Shown one piece after another: positions 46,887-55,788 of a DNA stretch of 64,000 nucleotides. The stretch spans positions 109,918 to 173,917 of the forward strand of contig NZ_BNJJ01000020.1 in the NCBI RefSeq assembly GCF_016587435.1, read 5' to 3'. The notes beneath the pieces are model-generated. The model had not been told where the DNA came from. It ran no database searches and saw only the letters and a list, made by a program, of their open reading frames with translations. Source of the DNA: Dictyobacter formicarum (GTDB lineage Bacteria > Chloroflexota > Ktedonobacteria > Ktedonobacterales > Ktedonobacteraceae). The number at the start of each line of letters is the position of its first letter. Position 1 is the stretch's first letter. The position numbers and the translations under genes were made by a program.

Positions 46887-48284
46887 GTGGATGTTAGCTC
46901 GATCTTTGGCGTGGTGGCGGTTCTCACGCTCGTGGCAGCCAATGGTTTCTTTGTAGCAGGAGAATTCGCGCTGGTCAAAATCCGCACAACCAGAATAAGC
47001 CAGTTGGTGGCCGAAGGAAATGTGACAGCAAAGGTTGTTCAAAAAGAGATTCAGCATCTGGACACTTTTATTGCAGCGACTCAGCTAGGCATTACGCTGG
47101 CCAGCCTGGCCTTGGGCTGGATTGGCGAACCATCGCTTGCTCATCTCATTGAACCAGTATTCCTCTGGGTTGGCGGCGCCGCCGCGGTAGCAATTTCTCA
47201 TACGGTTGCAGTGGCTATCAGCTTTATACTCATCACCATCGTCCAGATTGTGCTGGGTGAGCTGGTGCCAAAATCCATTGCCCTTCAACGCAGTGAGGGA
47301 ACGGCCTTCTTTGTCGCCCGGCCACTCTATCTGTTTGCGTATGTGTTCCGACCATTTATTGTGCTGATGAATAGCATGGGCAGCTTCTTCGTGCGCTTAC
47401 TAGGATTAGAGGCCACGAGCGAACATGCGGCTGTCCATTCCGTAGAAGAACTGGAAATGCTGGTCGCCCAGAGCCGTGAAGCTGGCTTGTTGCAGCAGCA
47501 AGAAGAGACATTGTTGCGTCATGTGTTTGACTTCAGCGATAAAACCGCCCAGCAGGTGATGATCCCACGCAGCGAGGTAGTAGCGGTTCCAATTACAATT
47601 TCCCGCGAAGCCCTGATTCAGACCTTTTCGCGTGAAAACTACACACGCCTTCCAGTTTACGAAGGTACGCTGGATAACATCATCGGACTCATCCATATCA
47701 AGGATGTCTTTCAATACCATTCAAGTCAACAAAACCAGAAATTCAACCTGCGCAGCATGCTACGACCTGTACTCTATGTCACAGAAATGTCCTCGCTGGA
47801 TGTGATCCTGGCTCAGATGCGCAGCCGACGTATCCATATGGCCGTTGTCATCGATGAATACGGGTCGACGGCTGGTATCATCACACTGGAAGATATTATA
47901 GAAGAGCTGGTGGGCGAGGTCCAGGATGAGTTCGATACCAGCGATCGAGGCGTAAGACACGAAATCGAAATGCTACCCGATGGCTCAATCTCGGTGGATG
48001 GCTTAATATCCCTTAGCAGCTTCGCCGACCAGTTTGGCGGTAATGAAGCAGAGCTAGAACATATCCATGCCAATACGCTTGCCGGCTATATTTTTGAAAA
48101 GCTAGACCGCCTACCGATGATTGGAGATACTGTCCCATTCGGGAACTATATTTTGCGCGTAGAAGAGATGGATGGTCGGCGCATTGCGCGTGTCAAAGTG
48201 ACCAGGAGGACCAAAGCCGAGCCTGTGGATCCACATCTTACACTGGTCAAGCAGCAACACCCACCGCCAGAAAACAAAGCATAA
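46887..48284 (+). CDS. CNNM/CorC-type membrane protein (hemolysin C family)
   Basis: Protein of 465 residues: an N-terminal DUF21/CNNM membrane domain (about 1-200, three to four helices; ATQLGITLASLALGWIGEP is the conserved helix), two CBS domains (about 215-335; IPRSEVVAV, YTRLPVYEGTLDNIIGLIHIKD, MAVVIDEYGSTAGIITLEDI), and a CorC_HlyC domain at the end. Family members are linked to magnesium or cobalt efflux. The start is GTG with GGAGGAAAGGAAA upstream. Confidence 0.92.
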   Translation: MDVSSIFGVVAVLTLVAANGFFVAGEFALVKIRTTRISQLVAEGNVTAKVVQKEIQHLDTFIAATQLGITLASLALGWIGEPSLAHLIEPVFLWVGGAAAVAISHTVAVAISFILITIVQIVLGELVPKSIALQRSEGTAFFVARPLYLFAYVFRPFIVLMNSMGSFFVRLLGLEATSEHAAVHSVEELEMLVAQSREAGLLQQQEETLLRHVFDFSDKTAQQVMIPRSEVVAVPITISREALIQTFSRENYTRLPVYEGTLDNIIGLIHIKDVFQYHSSQQNQKFNLRSMLRPVLYVTEMSSLDVILAQMRSRRIHMAVVIDEYGSTAGIITLEDIIEELVGEVQDEFDTSDRGVRHEIEMLPDGSISVDGLISLSSFADQFGGNEAELEHIHANTLAGYIFEKLDRLPMIGDTVPFGNYILRVEEMDGRRIARVKVTRRTKAEPVDPHLTLVKQQHPPPENKA

Positions 48285-48394
48285 GACAATAAGCCCGGTA
48301 ATGTCTGCGACACCAGTGGTATGCTATAAACGTGTAAAACCTCTTGAATGTTTATTGCACACCATAAATAATCTAAGACAGAATTACTACACAT

Positions 48395-48423
48395 TTGCTG
48401 TCTTTACTCTCGTATGCTAGGAT
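48395..48423 (+). promoter_or_regulatory. Candidate promoter of the EccC-like operon
   Basis: TTGCTG at 48395-48400, a 17-base spacer and TAGGAT at 48418-48423, preceded by TGC (extended -10). Leader about 90 bases. Confidence 0.45.
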
Positions 48424-48517
48424 AAAAAAAATCTTCTTTTCCACAACAGGTAAGATTTTTCATTAAAAAAAGAGCATGCATCTGCATATGGGAATGGATA
48501 TGTTGAGAGGGGTCGCA

Positions 48518-50941
48518 ATGTCTTACCAGCAATCGTCATCGATTATTACACGCAAAGCACGTGTATGGCCAGAGATAGCAGAAGATACAATTACACTACC
48601 CACACCTCCTACGCTGCCAAATCTACCACAATCCTCCACATTAATTACTATTTTTCTTAGCCTGGCTGGCATGGCAATCTATGGGTATGTATTCACTCAC
48701 CTTGATACAGGCGAATCCAGCGTTTTGATCATCCCTTTTATCGCTATTAGCGGCTTAATGGCGGTCAGTTCTTTAATCATGTTTCTGGTACAGCTTATCA
48801 GCGTACAACGCCGCCGTAACTACTTGCTACGGCGTTACCATGAGCAACTGCAAGAAGTTGAGCAACAATTAAAGCTGCTGCATTGGCACGAACGTCAGGC
48901 ATATATGGAGCTCAATCCCCCGCTGTCACGTTTCGAATATAAATCCAGCGTTTACAAAAATCTTGATGTCAAACCACTGCTCCAATACCCATACAATGAT
49001 CAAAATATGAGCCTGTGGGCCCGCCAACCTGATGACCAGGACTTTATGCGAGTGCGGATTGGCATCGAGAAGCGTCCAGCTACCTATACGATACACGACC
49101 AACAATGTGAGGAGCGCATGGCTATAGCAACGCACCTGGATAGCTACAATGACTATGCGAAGTCGCTGATCAAAACATATGCACATGTGTTTGTACCTCT
49201 ATGCGTTGATCTACGCCAGCAGAGCCCACTTTCGATCGTTGGGCCCGGCCATAAAATCGTACTGGCCCGTGAGCTGATGCATTCGATCGTGAGCCATGTT
49301 GCCTATCACCATTCGCCCGAAGATGTGCGCATCATCATCCTGGCCCCCTACTCTCAGGAAACAGCCTGGCAATGGATCAGTATCATTCCGCACACGCTGC
49401 GCTATGATGCCAGGCTATCCAGCACGCACATGGAAGAAACTTTCCAGGAGCATACCTGTGCGATTGGTACAGCGGCTGTGATGGATCAGTTGCCGGTTAT
49501 CTCGCGCGAATTAGGACGGCGAGAGCTCTTGCTCGGGGACAACCGCCAGCAACAAAAAAGTTCACTCTTACCACACCTGCTGATTGTAGTTGATGCGTTT
49601 GATGGTCCTGGCGACCTGGATCCATCTACACCACCCCTACCAACTATGGCTGTTCCACCTTCACATCCCACTCAGTATCGCAGGACACGTCTCTCTGTTT
49701 CTCCAATCAAACGTCCAGAGATGGCCCTGGCATTAAATCGCGGCAACCAGCTCAGCGTTTCAGTACTCTGTCTGTGTACCAACCAGTCACAGATGCCGCA
49801 AACCAGCCAGCTACTCATTGATTTAGATGAAGAAAAGCCACCAAAAACCTTACTGTCCAATAGCGAAGAGGAAGAAGCCTCCAGCAAGAAGAAGCGCAAG
49901 AAGACAACCAAAGACGAAGATCAGCTTATAGCTGGCATCCAGGCACGCGTACACAGCCTGAATGAAAAACCGCAGCCAACCAGGCACTGTCTGCAACTCG
50001 ACTCAGCGGGACTGGAAGATCTGCGCTCCTTTGCGCTCCGCCTGCAATCTCTACGCGCCCTGAACACCAAACAACTGGAAATGCGCACCCAGGTAGATCT
50101 CAGTACACTCTTTGATCCACCGCTAGACCTTAACACGTATGATCCCTTTGTGCTCTGGAACGATCCGCTCTTCCGTACGCCCAGACCGTTGCTCAGGATT
50201 CCCATTGGCTTGAAGATTGGGGACGAAGTACAGTACCTGGATCTTCACAAAGATGGTCCACACGGGCTGCTGGTCGGTCAGACCGGTTCTGGCAAAAGCG
50301 AGCTTCTGCAGACGATTATTCTGTCACTGGCTTTTTTGTATAAACCAACCGAAGTCAATTTCTTGTTGATTAACTATAAAGCGGGATTAGCATTGGAGTC
50401 CTTCTGTCGCCTCCCTCATACCATTGGTTGCTTCTCCAACGTCTCTTCTCCCGCACTGATCCAGCGCTTTGTTACCATGCTACGCGCCGAAGCAACCAGG
50501 CGCGAGGCCTTGCTGAAAGAAGGAAAAACAATGCCCAGCCTGTTCATCATCATCGATGAATTTGCAGAGATGGCTAAATGCGCAGAATCAGTGCTGGATG
50601 AACTTTTTACTATCATGCGGGTAGGACGCGAGATCGGGATGCATTTGTTACTGGCCGCCCAACGACCTGAAGGAATTATCGGCAGCCGGGTCAGGGATTA
50701 CGTTCAATATCGCCTCTGTTTACGCTGTGCCTCGCCAGAGGATAGTCGTGAAGTGATACGGCGCACCGACGCGGCCGATCTGCCAGCCAGCATTCCTGGT
50801 CGTGGCTATTTGCTGTATGGGGATAACCAGCTGGACCTTTTCCAATCGGCGCGCGTGACCCTGCCTTTTATCCAGGATCAAATGGCCAACGCACAGTCGC
50901 AATTGAATTCGCTACTCTCACTACCATTCAAAGGAAAATAG
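48518..50941 (+). CDS. EccC-type FtsK/SpoIIIE ATPase, membrane part (EccCa-like)
   Basis: Motor protein of 807 residues related to the type VII secretion ATPase EccC. Two membrane helices (about 41-60 and 68-94) are followed by the EccC linker region and one FtsK-like ATPase domain. Walker A GQTGSGKS is at 587-594; Walker B IIIDEF has D680 and E681; LLAAQRPEG is the sensor block. A lysine/glutamate-rich insertion (EEEEASSKKKRKKTTKDED) lies near 450-470. ATG at 48518 follows AGAGGGG; an earlier in-frame ATG at 48476 is less well placed. The next gene starts three bases after its stop. No WXG100 substrate, EccB, EccD or EccE is seen in the window. Confidence 0.85.
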   Translation: MSYQQSSSIITRKARVWPEIAEDTITLPTPPTLPNLPQSSTLITIFLSLAGMAIYGYVFTHLDTGESSVLIIPFIAISGLMAVSSLIMFLVQLISVQRRRNYLLRRYHEQLQEVEQQLKLLHWHERQAYMELNPPLSRFEYKSSVYKNLDVKPLLQYPYNDQNMSLWARQPDDQDFMRVRIGIEKRPATYTIHDQQCEERMAIATHLDSYNDYAKSLIKTYAHVFVPLCVDLRQQSPLSIVGPGHKIVLARELMHSIVSHVAYHHSPEDVRIIILAPYSQETAWQWISIIPHTLRYDARLSSTHMEETFQEHTCAIGTAAVMDQLPVISRELGRRELLLGDNRQQQKSSLLPHLLIVVDAFDGPGDLDPSTPPLPTMAVPPSHPTQYRRTRLSVSPIKRPEMALALNRGNQLSVSVLCLCTNQSQMPQTSQLLIDLDEEKPPKTLLSNSEEEEASSKKKRKKTTKDEDQLIAGIQARVHSLNEKPQPTRHCLQLDSAGLEDLRSFALRLQSLRALNTKQLEMRTQVDLSTLFDPPLDLNTYDPFVLWNDPLFRTPRPLLRIPIGLKIGDEVQYLDLHKDGPHGLLVGQTGSGKSELLQTIILSLAFLYKPTEVNFLLINYKAGLALESFCRLPHTIGCFSNVSSPALIQRFVTMLRAEATRREALLKEGKTMPSLFIIIDEFAEMAKCAESVLDELFTIMRVGREIGMHLLLAAQRPEGIIGSRVRDYVQYRLCLRCASPEDSREVIRRTDAADLPASIPGRGYLLYGDNQLDLFQSARVTLPFIQDQMANAQSQLNSLLSLPFKGK

Positions 50942-50944
50942 AGA

Positions 50945-52075
50945 ATGATACCAACGCCAACGATCTATAAAACGCCGCAAACCGGTGTGGGCCGCTCACG
51001 GGCATTGTTTGAAGCGGCCATTGAACGGATCAGAGTCGCCTACCCACAGGATCTGGCCAGGAAAGAAGGGATCTATTATTGGCCAGATCCTCTACCCACC
51101 CCCACACACCAGAGGCCAGATCCATTGGTCCTGTTTGTGCAGGCGGAAAGTGCCAGTAGCCGCACAGAAGTGGAACAGTCACAGACATACCAGGCCATTA
51201 TTCCAATGACCAGACGCGAAGTGTTGGAGCGCCGGAACCGCGAACGTATTAAACCATCGATGCAGATACCGCTTGGGCTGATTGACAAGCCGGAGGAACA
51301 GCTGGTTGACACATTCCTGGTAGATCTACATGGAACAGCTGGAGCATTGACGGGAGGTCCTCTGTTGATTGCTGGCGCGCAACACAGTGGCAAAGCAACG
51401 GCGCTGCAAACCATGCTACTCTGGCTGACCACGCGTTTTCTCCCCGAACGACTACGCTGCGCCGTCATTGATCCCTTTGGAGAGCTAGATCATTTTCGCG
51501 AATTACCGCACTTCAATCATCCCAATGGCGAGACGCTCTGGACCGATGGAAGCTCAGATGAACAATTGACGCGCTTTATTAATACCATTACAACTGATAT
51601 CCAGCAGCGCCGCGAGAAGTTTCCCAATCAGTATTGGAGCACGCAAACCCTATCACAGCTCTGGTCGCAGGGAGCCACAATACCGCAATTTTTACTGATA
51701 ATCAGTAACTATCAGGCTTTTGCCGAGCGTATATCTGCCTTCACGGCTTTGAAAAAACTTGCTCAGGCCGTTATAGAGGCCCGTATGCAAGGAAACTATC
51801 TGGTAATCACGTCCGCCGAAACCGGAACCCGTTGCATCCCACCAGAAGTGATGAGTAAGTGCAGCACAAAAATCGGGCTTGCCTTGAATGAACAACAACG
51901 CAGTGAACTCTTTGGCAGAACTTCTTTTGCGCCCGAAACCATTCCCGGTCGTGGTTTGATCATGACTCCTGAACGCAAAGTACACCAGATTCAGCTAGCC
52001 TTACCTGTAGCTGGTAAGAGTGGTGGTTTGCGCGATGAGTATTTAAAGCAGGAGCTTGCCCAGGCGGTTCACTAG
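50945..52075 (+). CDS. Second EccC-type ATPase half with degenerate nucleotide site (EccCb-like)
   Basis: Protein of 376 residues that matches the second ATPase domain of EccC: IPLGLIDKPEEQ, DLHGTAGALTGGPLLIAG, then the Walker A position GAQHSGKA at 144-151, where the usual Ser/Thr after Lys is Ala. The Walker B position reads FLLIISNYQAF without acidic residues. So it probably binds nucleotide weakly or not at all. Mycobacterial EccCb carries two such domains; here only one is present. Start is three bases after the EccCa-like stop, with AAAGGAAA as ribosome site. Confidence 0.8.
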   Translation: MIPTPTIYKTPQTGVGRSRALFEAAIERIRVAYPQDLARKEGIYYWPDPLPTPTHQRPDPLVLFVQAESASSRTEVEQSQTYQAIIPMTRREVLERRNRERIKPSMQIPLGLIDKPEEQLVDTFLVDLHGTAGALTGGPLLIAGAQHSGKATALQTMLLWLTTRFLPERLRCAVIDPFGELDHFRELPHFNHPNGETLWTDGSSDEQLTRFINTITTDIQQRREKFPNQYWSTQTLSQLWSQGATIPQFLLIISNYQAFAERISAFTALKKLAQAVIEARMQGNYLVITSAETGTRCIPPEVMSKCSTKIGLALNEQQRSELFGRTSFAPETIPGRGLIMTPERKVHQIQLALPVAGKSGGLRDEYLKQELAQAVH

Positions 52076-52171
52076 AAAATAGTACTTATATTGCTGTGGG
52101 CAAATTTTCGTAGCCGATGATAAAATATTCCCAGGAATAATGAGAGTGCGACAAATGTCAAGGATACATAC

Positions 52172-52936
52172 GTGAAATTACATATTCATATGAGCCCTGC
52201 GGATGCTCTGGCGGCCCAACCGGCAGACGAGGATGTTTATATTGTTATTGACCTTATCAGGGCTACAACAGCCCTGACAACCATATTTGATCAAGGCGCA
52301 AAGCGCGTCTTTGCCGCTGATACTGTTGAGCAAGCCAGGGAGGCCGCTCAATTAAAGCCAGGTCGGCTCCTGTGTGGTGAGCGTCATGCACGAGCACTGC
52401 CTGGCTTTGACTATGGCAATTCGCCCGCCCAATTCTCACATAGCGATCTCAGCAATCAAGAACTTATTCTGACCACAACCAACGGTACCCGTGCCTTTTA
52501 TGCCTGCCCCGAACACAGTGTGCGCCTGGCAGGCTGCTTTTACAATGCCCAGGCCGTCACCGCCTATGCACTGGCATATGCGCGCAGGCAGGATAGCAAT
52601 ATCTCTATCGTTTGTGCCGCCGAAAACGGCAATTTCGCGCTAGACGACACCGTTTGCGCTGGTTACCTGGCACAAGAAATTCAGCGCCAGCAGCCAGATA
52701 TTATCCCCCATGAAAGCGTCACTGCGGCTCGTGGACTTTACCAGTTGTATCCGCCTCCGGGCCTGGCTGCCTATTGCCATTCAGCTCAGCAGGTAATTGA
52801 CAGTGGGCTTGGCGCTGACATCGACTTCTGCATGCGACAGAATGCCAGTGGCAGCATCGCCCGCGTAGTTGGGAAAGAACCAGAGACAGGACTCTTAATC
52901 CTGGAACCGGCCCTAAAATTGCAGGCTGAGATCTAA
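52172..52936 (+). CDS. comB: ComB-family 2-phosphosulfolactate phosphatase
   Basis: Protein of 254 residues. The family removes phosphate from 2-phosphosulfolactate in the coenzyme M/sulfolactate route; bacterial members may have other roles. Motifs seen: VYIVIDLIRATTALTTIF, LLCGERHA, FDYGNSPAQF, TTTNGTRAF and VCAAENGNFALDDTVCAG. GTG start with AAGGA eight bases upstream. It follows the EccC pair by 96 bases on the same strand; no functional link to secretion is evident. Confidence 0.88.
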   Translation: MKLHIHMSPADALAAQPADEDVYIVIDLIRATTALTTIFDQGAKRVFAADTVEQAREAAQLKPGRLLCGERHARALPGFDYGNSPAQFSHSDLSNQELILTTTNGTRAFYACPEHSVRLAGCFYNAQAVTAYALAYARRQDSNISIVCAAENGNFALDDTVCAGYLAQEIQRQQPDIIPHESVTAARGLYQLYPPPGLAAYCHSAQQVIDSGLGADIDFCMRQNASGSIARVVGKEPETGLLILEPALKLQAEI

Positions 52937-53180
52937 CAGAGTGCAAAAGACGAAATCCACCCGCAAACTCCATCCTTTGGAGGAAAGCTCATTTCAATAT
53001 TTCATGCTATGCTCTCTCTAAAAAGGCGGTCCTATTTGCTCTGTCAATAGCACGGTCACGCCTGTTCATCGCCAGGGCACAGGTAGCGTGAGAAATTAAC
53101 ACTCGCCACCAGTGCATTCGCTACTTAGACGGTAATGCAAAGAGTGCTCATTCAAGCAGATAATTACAGGAGTCCAGTTC

Positions 53181-53993
53181 ATGAGGATACAGGATGAACA
53201 AAAAGTGCAGCAATGTGCACTCGCGAACGCAGAGGCTTCTTTAACTCTAGTAACCGCGGGAACGCTATGCGTGTATGCAGGTTCAGACAAAATAGGGGCA
53301 GGCATTAATCTCATTGTAGAATCGGTGGCGGCCGCACAGATAGCACAGGCCTACAATAGTCTGATTACAGAGCTACAGCACGAGGATATGTACAATGTAG
53401 CGATGACTGAACCAATACGCCTGCAGCTCACACCTACAGAAGTAGACTTTGAAATTGTGCTACAGGATATGACCAAACATTTCCTCTATTTGCATTTGGC
53501 CTTGCGCAATTTACAACTCTCTTATGCACGCTACCAGGCGGCTAAACAGACGATGGATGCGATGTATCAAAATCCACAGAGTGAAATATTCCAGGATGCA
53601 CAATTCTTTGCTACCTTACAGCGACAATCCATCTGGCGTCACCTGATGCTGTGTGCGCATCTCCATACCGATACGCTAATGAGTGCTTCGCGTGTTAACT
53701 TATTATGGCACAAATTTAAACAACAGCTCACCAATCAACAGATATTCTCGAATCATGAAATACATGCAACTGTCAATACCATCTGGCAAAAGAACGCCAA
53801 AGAGATTGCAGAATACAAACTATCAGCCTTTAGTATCGACAATCCATCGGCAATGTTGAATCTACTGACCGCTCAACCCAGGTTGCAACGCCCAATGCTA
53901 TTACTAAACGACCACTGGCATAAAAGCATGTCTCAGCTCGAACAGACCTATCAACAAACCCTCGAAACATTCTACCAGGATGGAGAGGAGTAG
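53181..53993 (+). CDS. Helical protein of unknown function
   Basis: Protein of 270 residues, almost wholly alpha-helical, without signal peptide or clear membrane segment; a weakly hydrophobic stretch at 20-50 could be a buried helix. No recognised motif. It lies between comB and the two-TM protein pair and ends in its own terminator, which uses the final codons as its left arm. The frame is long, with normal codon use, so it is very likely real. Confidence 0.7.
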   Translation: MRIQDEQKVQQCALANAEASLTLVTAGTLCVYAGSDKIGAGINLIVESVAAAQIAQAYNSLITELQHEDMYNVAMTEPIRLQLTPTEVDFEIVLQDMTKHFLYLHLALRNLQLSYARYQAAKQTMDAMYQNPQSEIFQDAQFFATLQRQSIWRHLMLCAHLHTDTLMSASRVNLLWHKFKQQLTNQQIFSNHEIHATVNTIWQKNAKEIAEYKLSAFSIDNPSAMLNLLTAQPRLQRPMLLLNDHWHKSMSQLEQTYQQTLETFYQDGEE

Positions 53994-54009
53994 ACCTGCT
54001 CCTCTCCAT
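53980..54009 (+). terminator. Terminator overlapping the end of the upstream gene
   Basis: ATGGAGAGGAG (53980-53990) pairs with CTCCTCTCCAT (53999-54009); T-rich sequence follows. The left arm is made of the last codons (Asp-Gly-Glu-Glu), directly before the TAG. Confidence 0.85.
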
Positions 54010-54097
54010 TTTCATAATTTTCACACTACCTCTGCATGCCAGCTTCATCGCATTTTTCCTCTGTTTAAGAAAATACAATACATGTAAATGCAAAAAT

Positions 54098-54126
54098 TTG
54101 ACAAATAGAATTTAAAATGATATAAA
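54098..54126 (+). promoter_or_regulatory. Near-consensus promoter of the two-TM pair, with structured leader
   Basis: TTGACA at 54098-54103 (perfect -35), a 17-base spacer and TATAAA at 54121-54126. The 190-base leader holds a stem TGCTCTGCG/CGCAGAGCA (54227-54235 with 54272-54280). The gap 53994-54320 contains no gene. Confidence 0.75.
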
Positions 54127-54320
54127 AATGATATATTCTATAGATAGCCACGTCTAGCAATAATAAGTCGGCAATTACTATCAGAAAGTACATTAAGGTC
54201 AATTAGTCCTTTTCAAGGCATTGGGGTGCTCTGCGGTGAGGGGGCAAATAATGGGATGCATATGCGTTAAACGCAGAGCAAAGGGAATAGTGTGGGGGGA
54301 AACAGAAAGGAGACTAACAC

Positions 54321-55067
54321 ATGGCCAACCGCTCATATCGCACCACCCGGTCATCAATAGAGCCAGCTACCGCTTCAACCGGTAAACATATTACTGCCAG
54401 GCAAGCTATCTTAAAGGATATTGCTCGCAATGCTGTTATCGACGATGAAATATTGGCACCACTAAGCATGAATATCGAGGTAGATGATAAGGGAACAGTT
54501 ATTGTTAAAGCGCTCGAACACGATGTTCAAACCACTATGACGACACATTGTCACCGCCGTGTGGTACGCGTCCCCCAGGAAAAAGCATATCAGCGCATTG
54601 TGGATGCCGCGCAAAGAAAACTTGGTTTGCTTGAACGACTCTATGAAGGGAGTCGCCAGGAGGCTCAGAACTGGTTTAACCGTAGCCTCATAACTGCTAT
54701 CGCTGAAGCTATGATTATTGCTCTCTCGATCTTCCTACCCATTCTGTTGTATTCATTGCAGCTCAATACTCAACTTTTTCCTATTACCAGTTTTGTTATA
54801 GTTATTAATGTGATCAATGCCTGCATTACTGCCTGGGTCTTTTATCAAACAAGACAGGCACACGAGCGGGCCGATCTCTACCTCTGCAGCCTGAATGAAG
54901 TACGCAGTTTTGCAACAATTACTCACTTTATTGCCCAACTTAACATTGATGACCGACATAAACATCTGCTGCAAAAGACCCTGGTTTCAACATCATTAGG
55001 CCTCTCCGATCAGCAGATAGAAGTCGAGCCCGAACACTATCAAACCGAACCACTAGCAGAAGAATGA
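54321..55067 (+). CDS. Two-TM protein with an N-terminal domain, TRADD-N-associated-TM-like
   Basis: Protein of 248 residues. A soluble N-terminal part (1-100) is followed by the two-helix membrane module: LYEGSRQEAQNWFNRSLI leading into TM1 (about 123-146), TM2 (about 153-175), and a charged helical tail with HERADLYLCSLNEVRSF. This layout resembles the 2-TM modules associated with TRADD-N-type domains in conflict systems of multicellular bacteria. GAAAGGAG precedes the ATG. A shorter relative follows 66 bases downstream. Confidence in the family is limited. Confidence 0.6.
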   Translation: MANRSYRTTRSSIEPATASTGKHITARQAILKDIARNAVIDDEILAPLSMNIEVDDKGTVIVKALEHDVQTTMTTHCHRRVVRVPQEKAYQRIVDAAQRKLGLLERLYEGSRQEAQNWFNRSLITAIAEAMIIALSIFLPILLYSLQLNTQLFPITSFVIVINVINACITAWVFYQTRQAHERADLYLCSLNEVRSFATITHFIAQLNIDDRHKHLLQKTLVSTSLGLSDQQIEVEPEHYQTEPLAEE

Positions 55068-55133
55068 GCCCCCAGATGATGGGTGGGAATCTTAGCAATG
55101 TCCAGGATGGGCTAGGAGGGGTATGGGAGCACA

Positions 55134-55673
55134 ATGGAAACGAGAAGCACAGCAGGATCGACGTCGAGGCGCCAGAACAACGAGTCATACCTCCCTAACG
55201 AGGGTATAGCTCTTGAGCAGATGTACCTGCAAAGTCGCTTTGAAGCCCAATGCTGGTTCTTCACCAGCCTGATTATCGCGGTTATCGGAACTATATTCAT
55301 TTTAGGCACTATCTTACTCTTTCTCCTGTTTACCAATACCATCATTGTCAATAACAGTGAAAAATGGGCGCTCACCATCGCCAATGTTGTGACCGGTGTC
55401 ACCCAACAATTGATCATCAGCCAGGCCCGCAGCGCCAATAAGCGCGCGGACTATTATGCAAAAGAACTGCGCCGTGAAGCCAATGAACTAAATGTCTATG
55501 AAATTATTCGCGTGATTTCTACTTCCTTACCCGAGGGTGATGAGCGCAATAATTTGATTGTGCGTACCATCACAGATGCATTGATGCACCGGCCCGCATA
55601 TGAATTGCAGCTCCAGTCAACAGCGAAGAACACTCCATTTCGCCAATCTACATCTAAGCGGTCAAATATATAA
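55134..55673 (+). CDS. Two-TM protein related to its neighbour
   Basis: Protein of 179 residues. MYLQSRFEAQCWFFTSLIIA leads into TM1 (about 42-66); TM2 is at about 77-97, and the tail has NKRADYYAKELRREANEL. The pre-TM1 motif Y-x2-SR-x-EAQ-x-WF and the post-TM2 RAD motif match the upstream protein, so the two are paralogues. Its N-terminal soluble part is only about 25 residues. The ATG follows GGGAG. Terminator at 55743-55781. Confidence 0.65.
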   Translation: METRSTAGSTSRRQNNESYLPNEGIALEQMYLQSRFEAQCWFFTSLIIAVIGTIFILGTILLFLLFTNTIIVNNSEKWALTIANVVTGVTQQLIISQARSANKRADYYAKELRREANELNVYEIIRVISTSLPEGDERNNLIVRTITDALMHRPAYELQLQSTAKNTPFRQSTSKRSNI

Positions 55674-55742
55674 AACACCGCACTACTTGCGAACCATTTA
55701 TGTATCCAACTCGTACTACCAGCAAACAAGGAAGATAGTAAG

Positions 55743-55781
55743 GATGGTCTCATCATGCTATCCAGGCCCGATGAGACCATC
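55743..55781. terminator. Convergent-gene hairpin
   Basis: GATGGTCTCATC and GATGAGACCATC pair exactly around a 15-base loop, between the two-TM gene (+) and the oxidoreductase gene (-). T-runs are weak on both strands. Confidence 0.6.
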
Positions 55782-55788
55782 AAACGGC

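Noticed and set aside
53181..55673. WXG100-type substrates of the EccC motor
   Set aside because: None of the proteins near the EccC genes has the length of about 100 residues or a central WxG motif.
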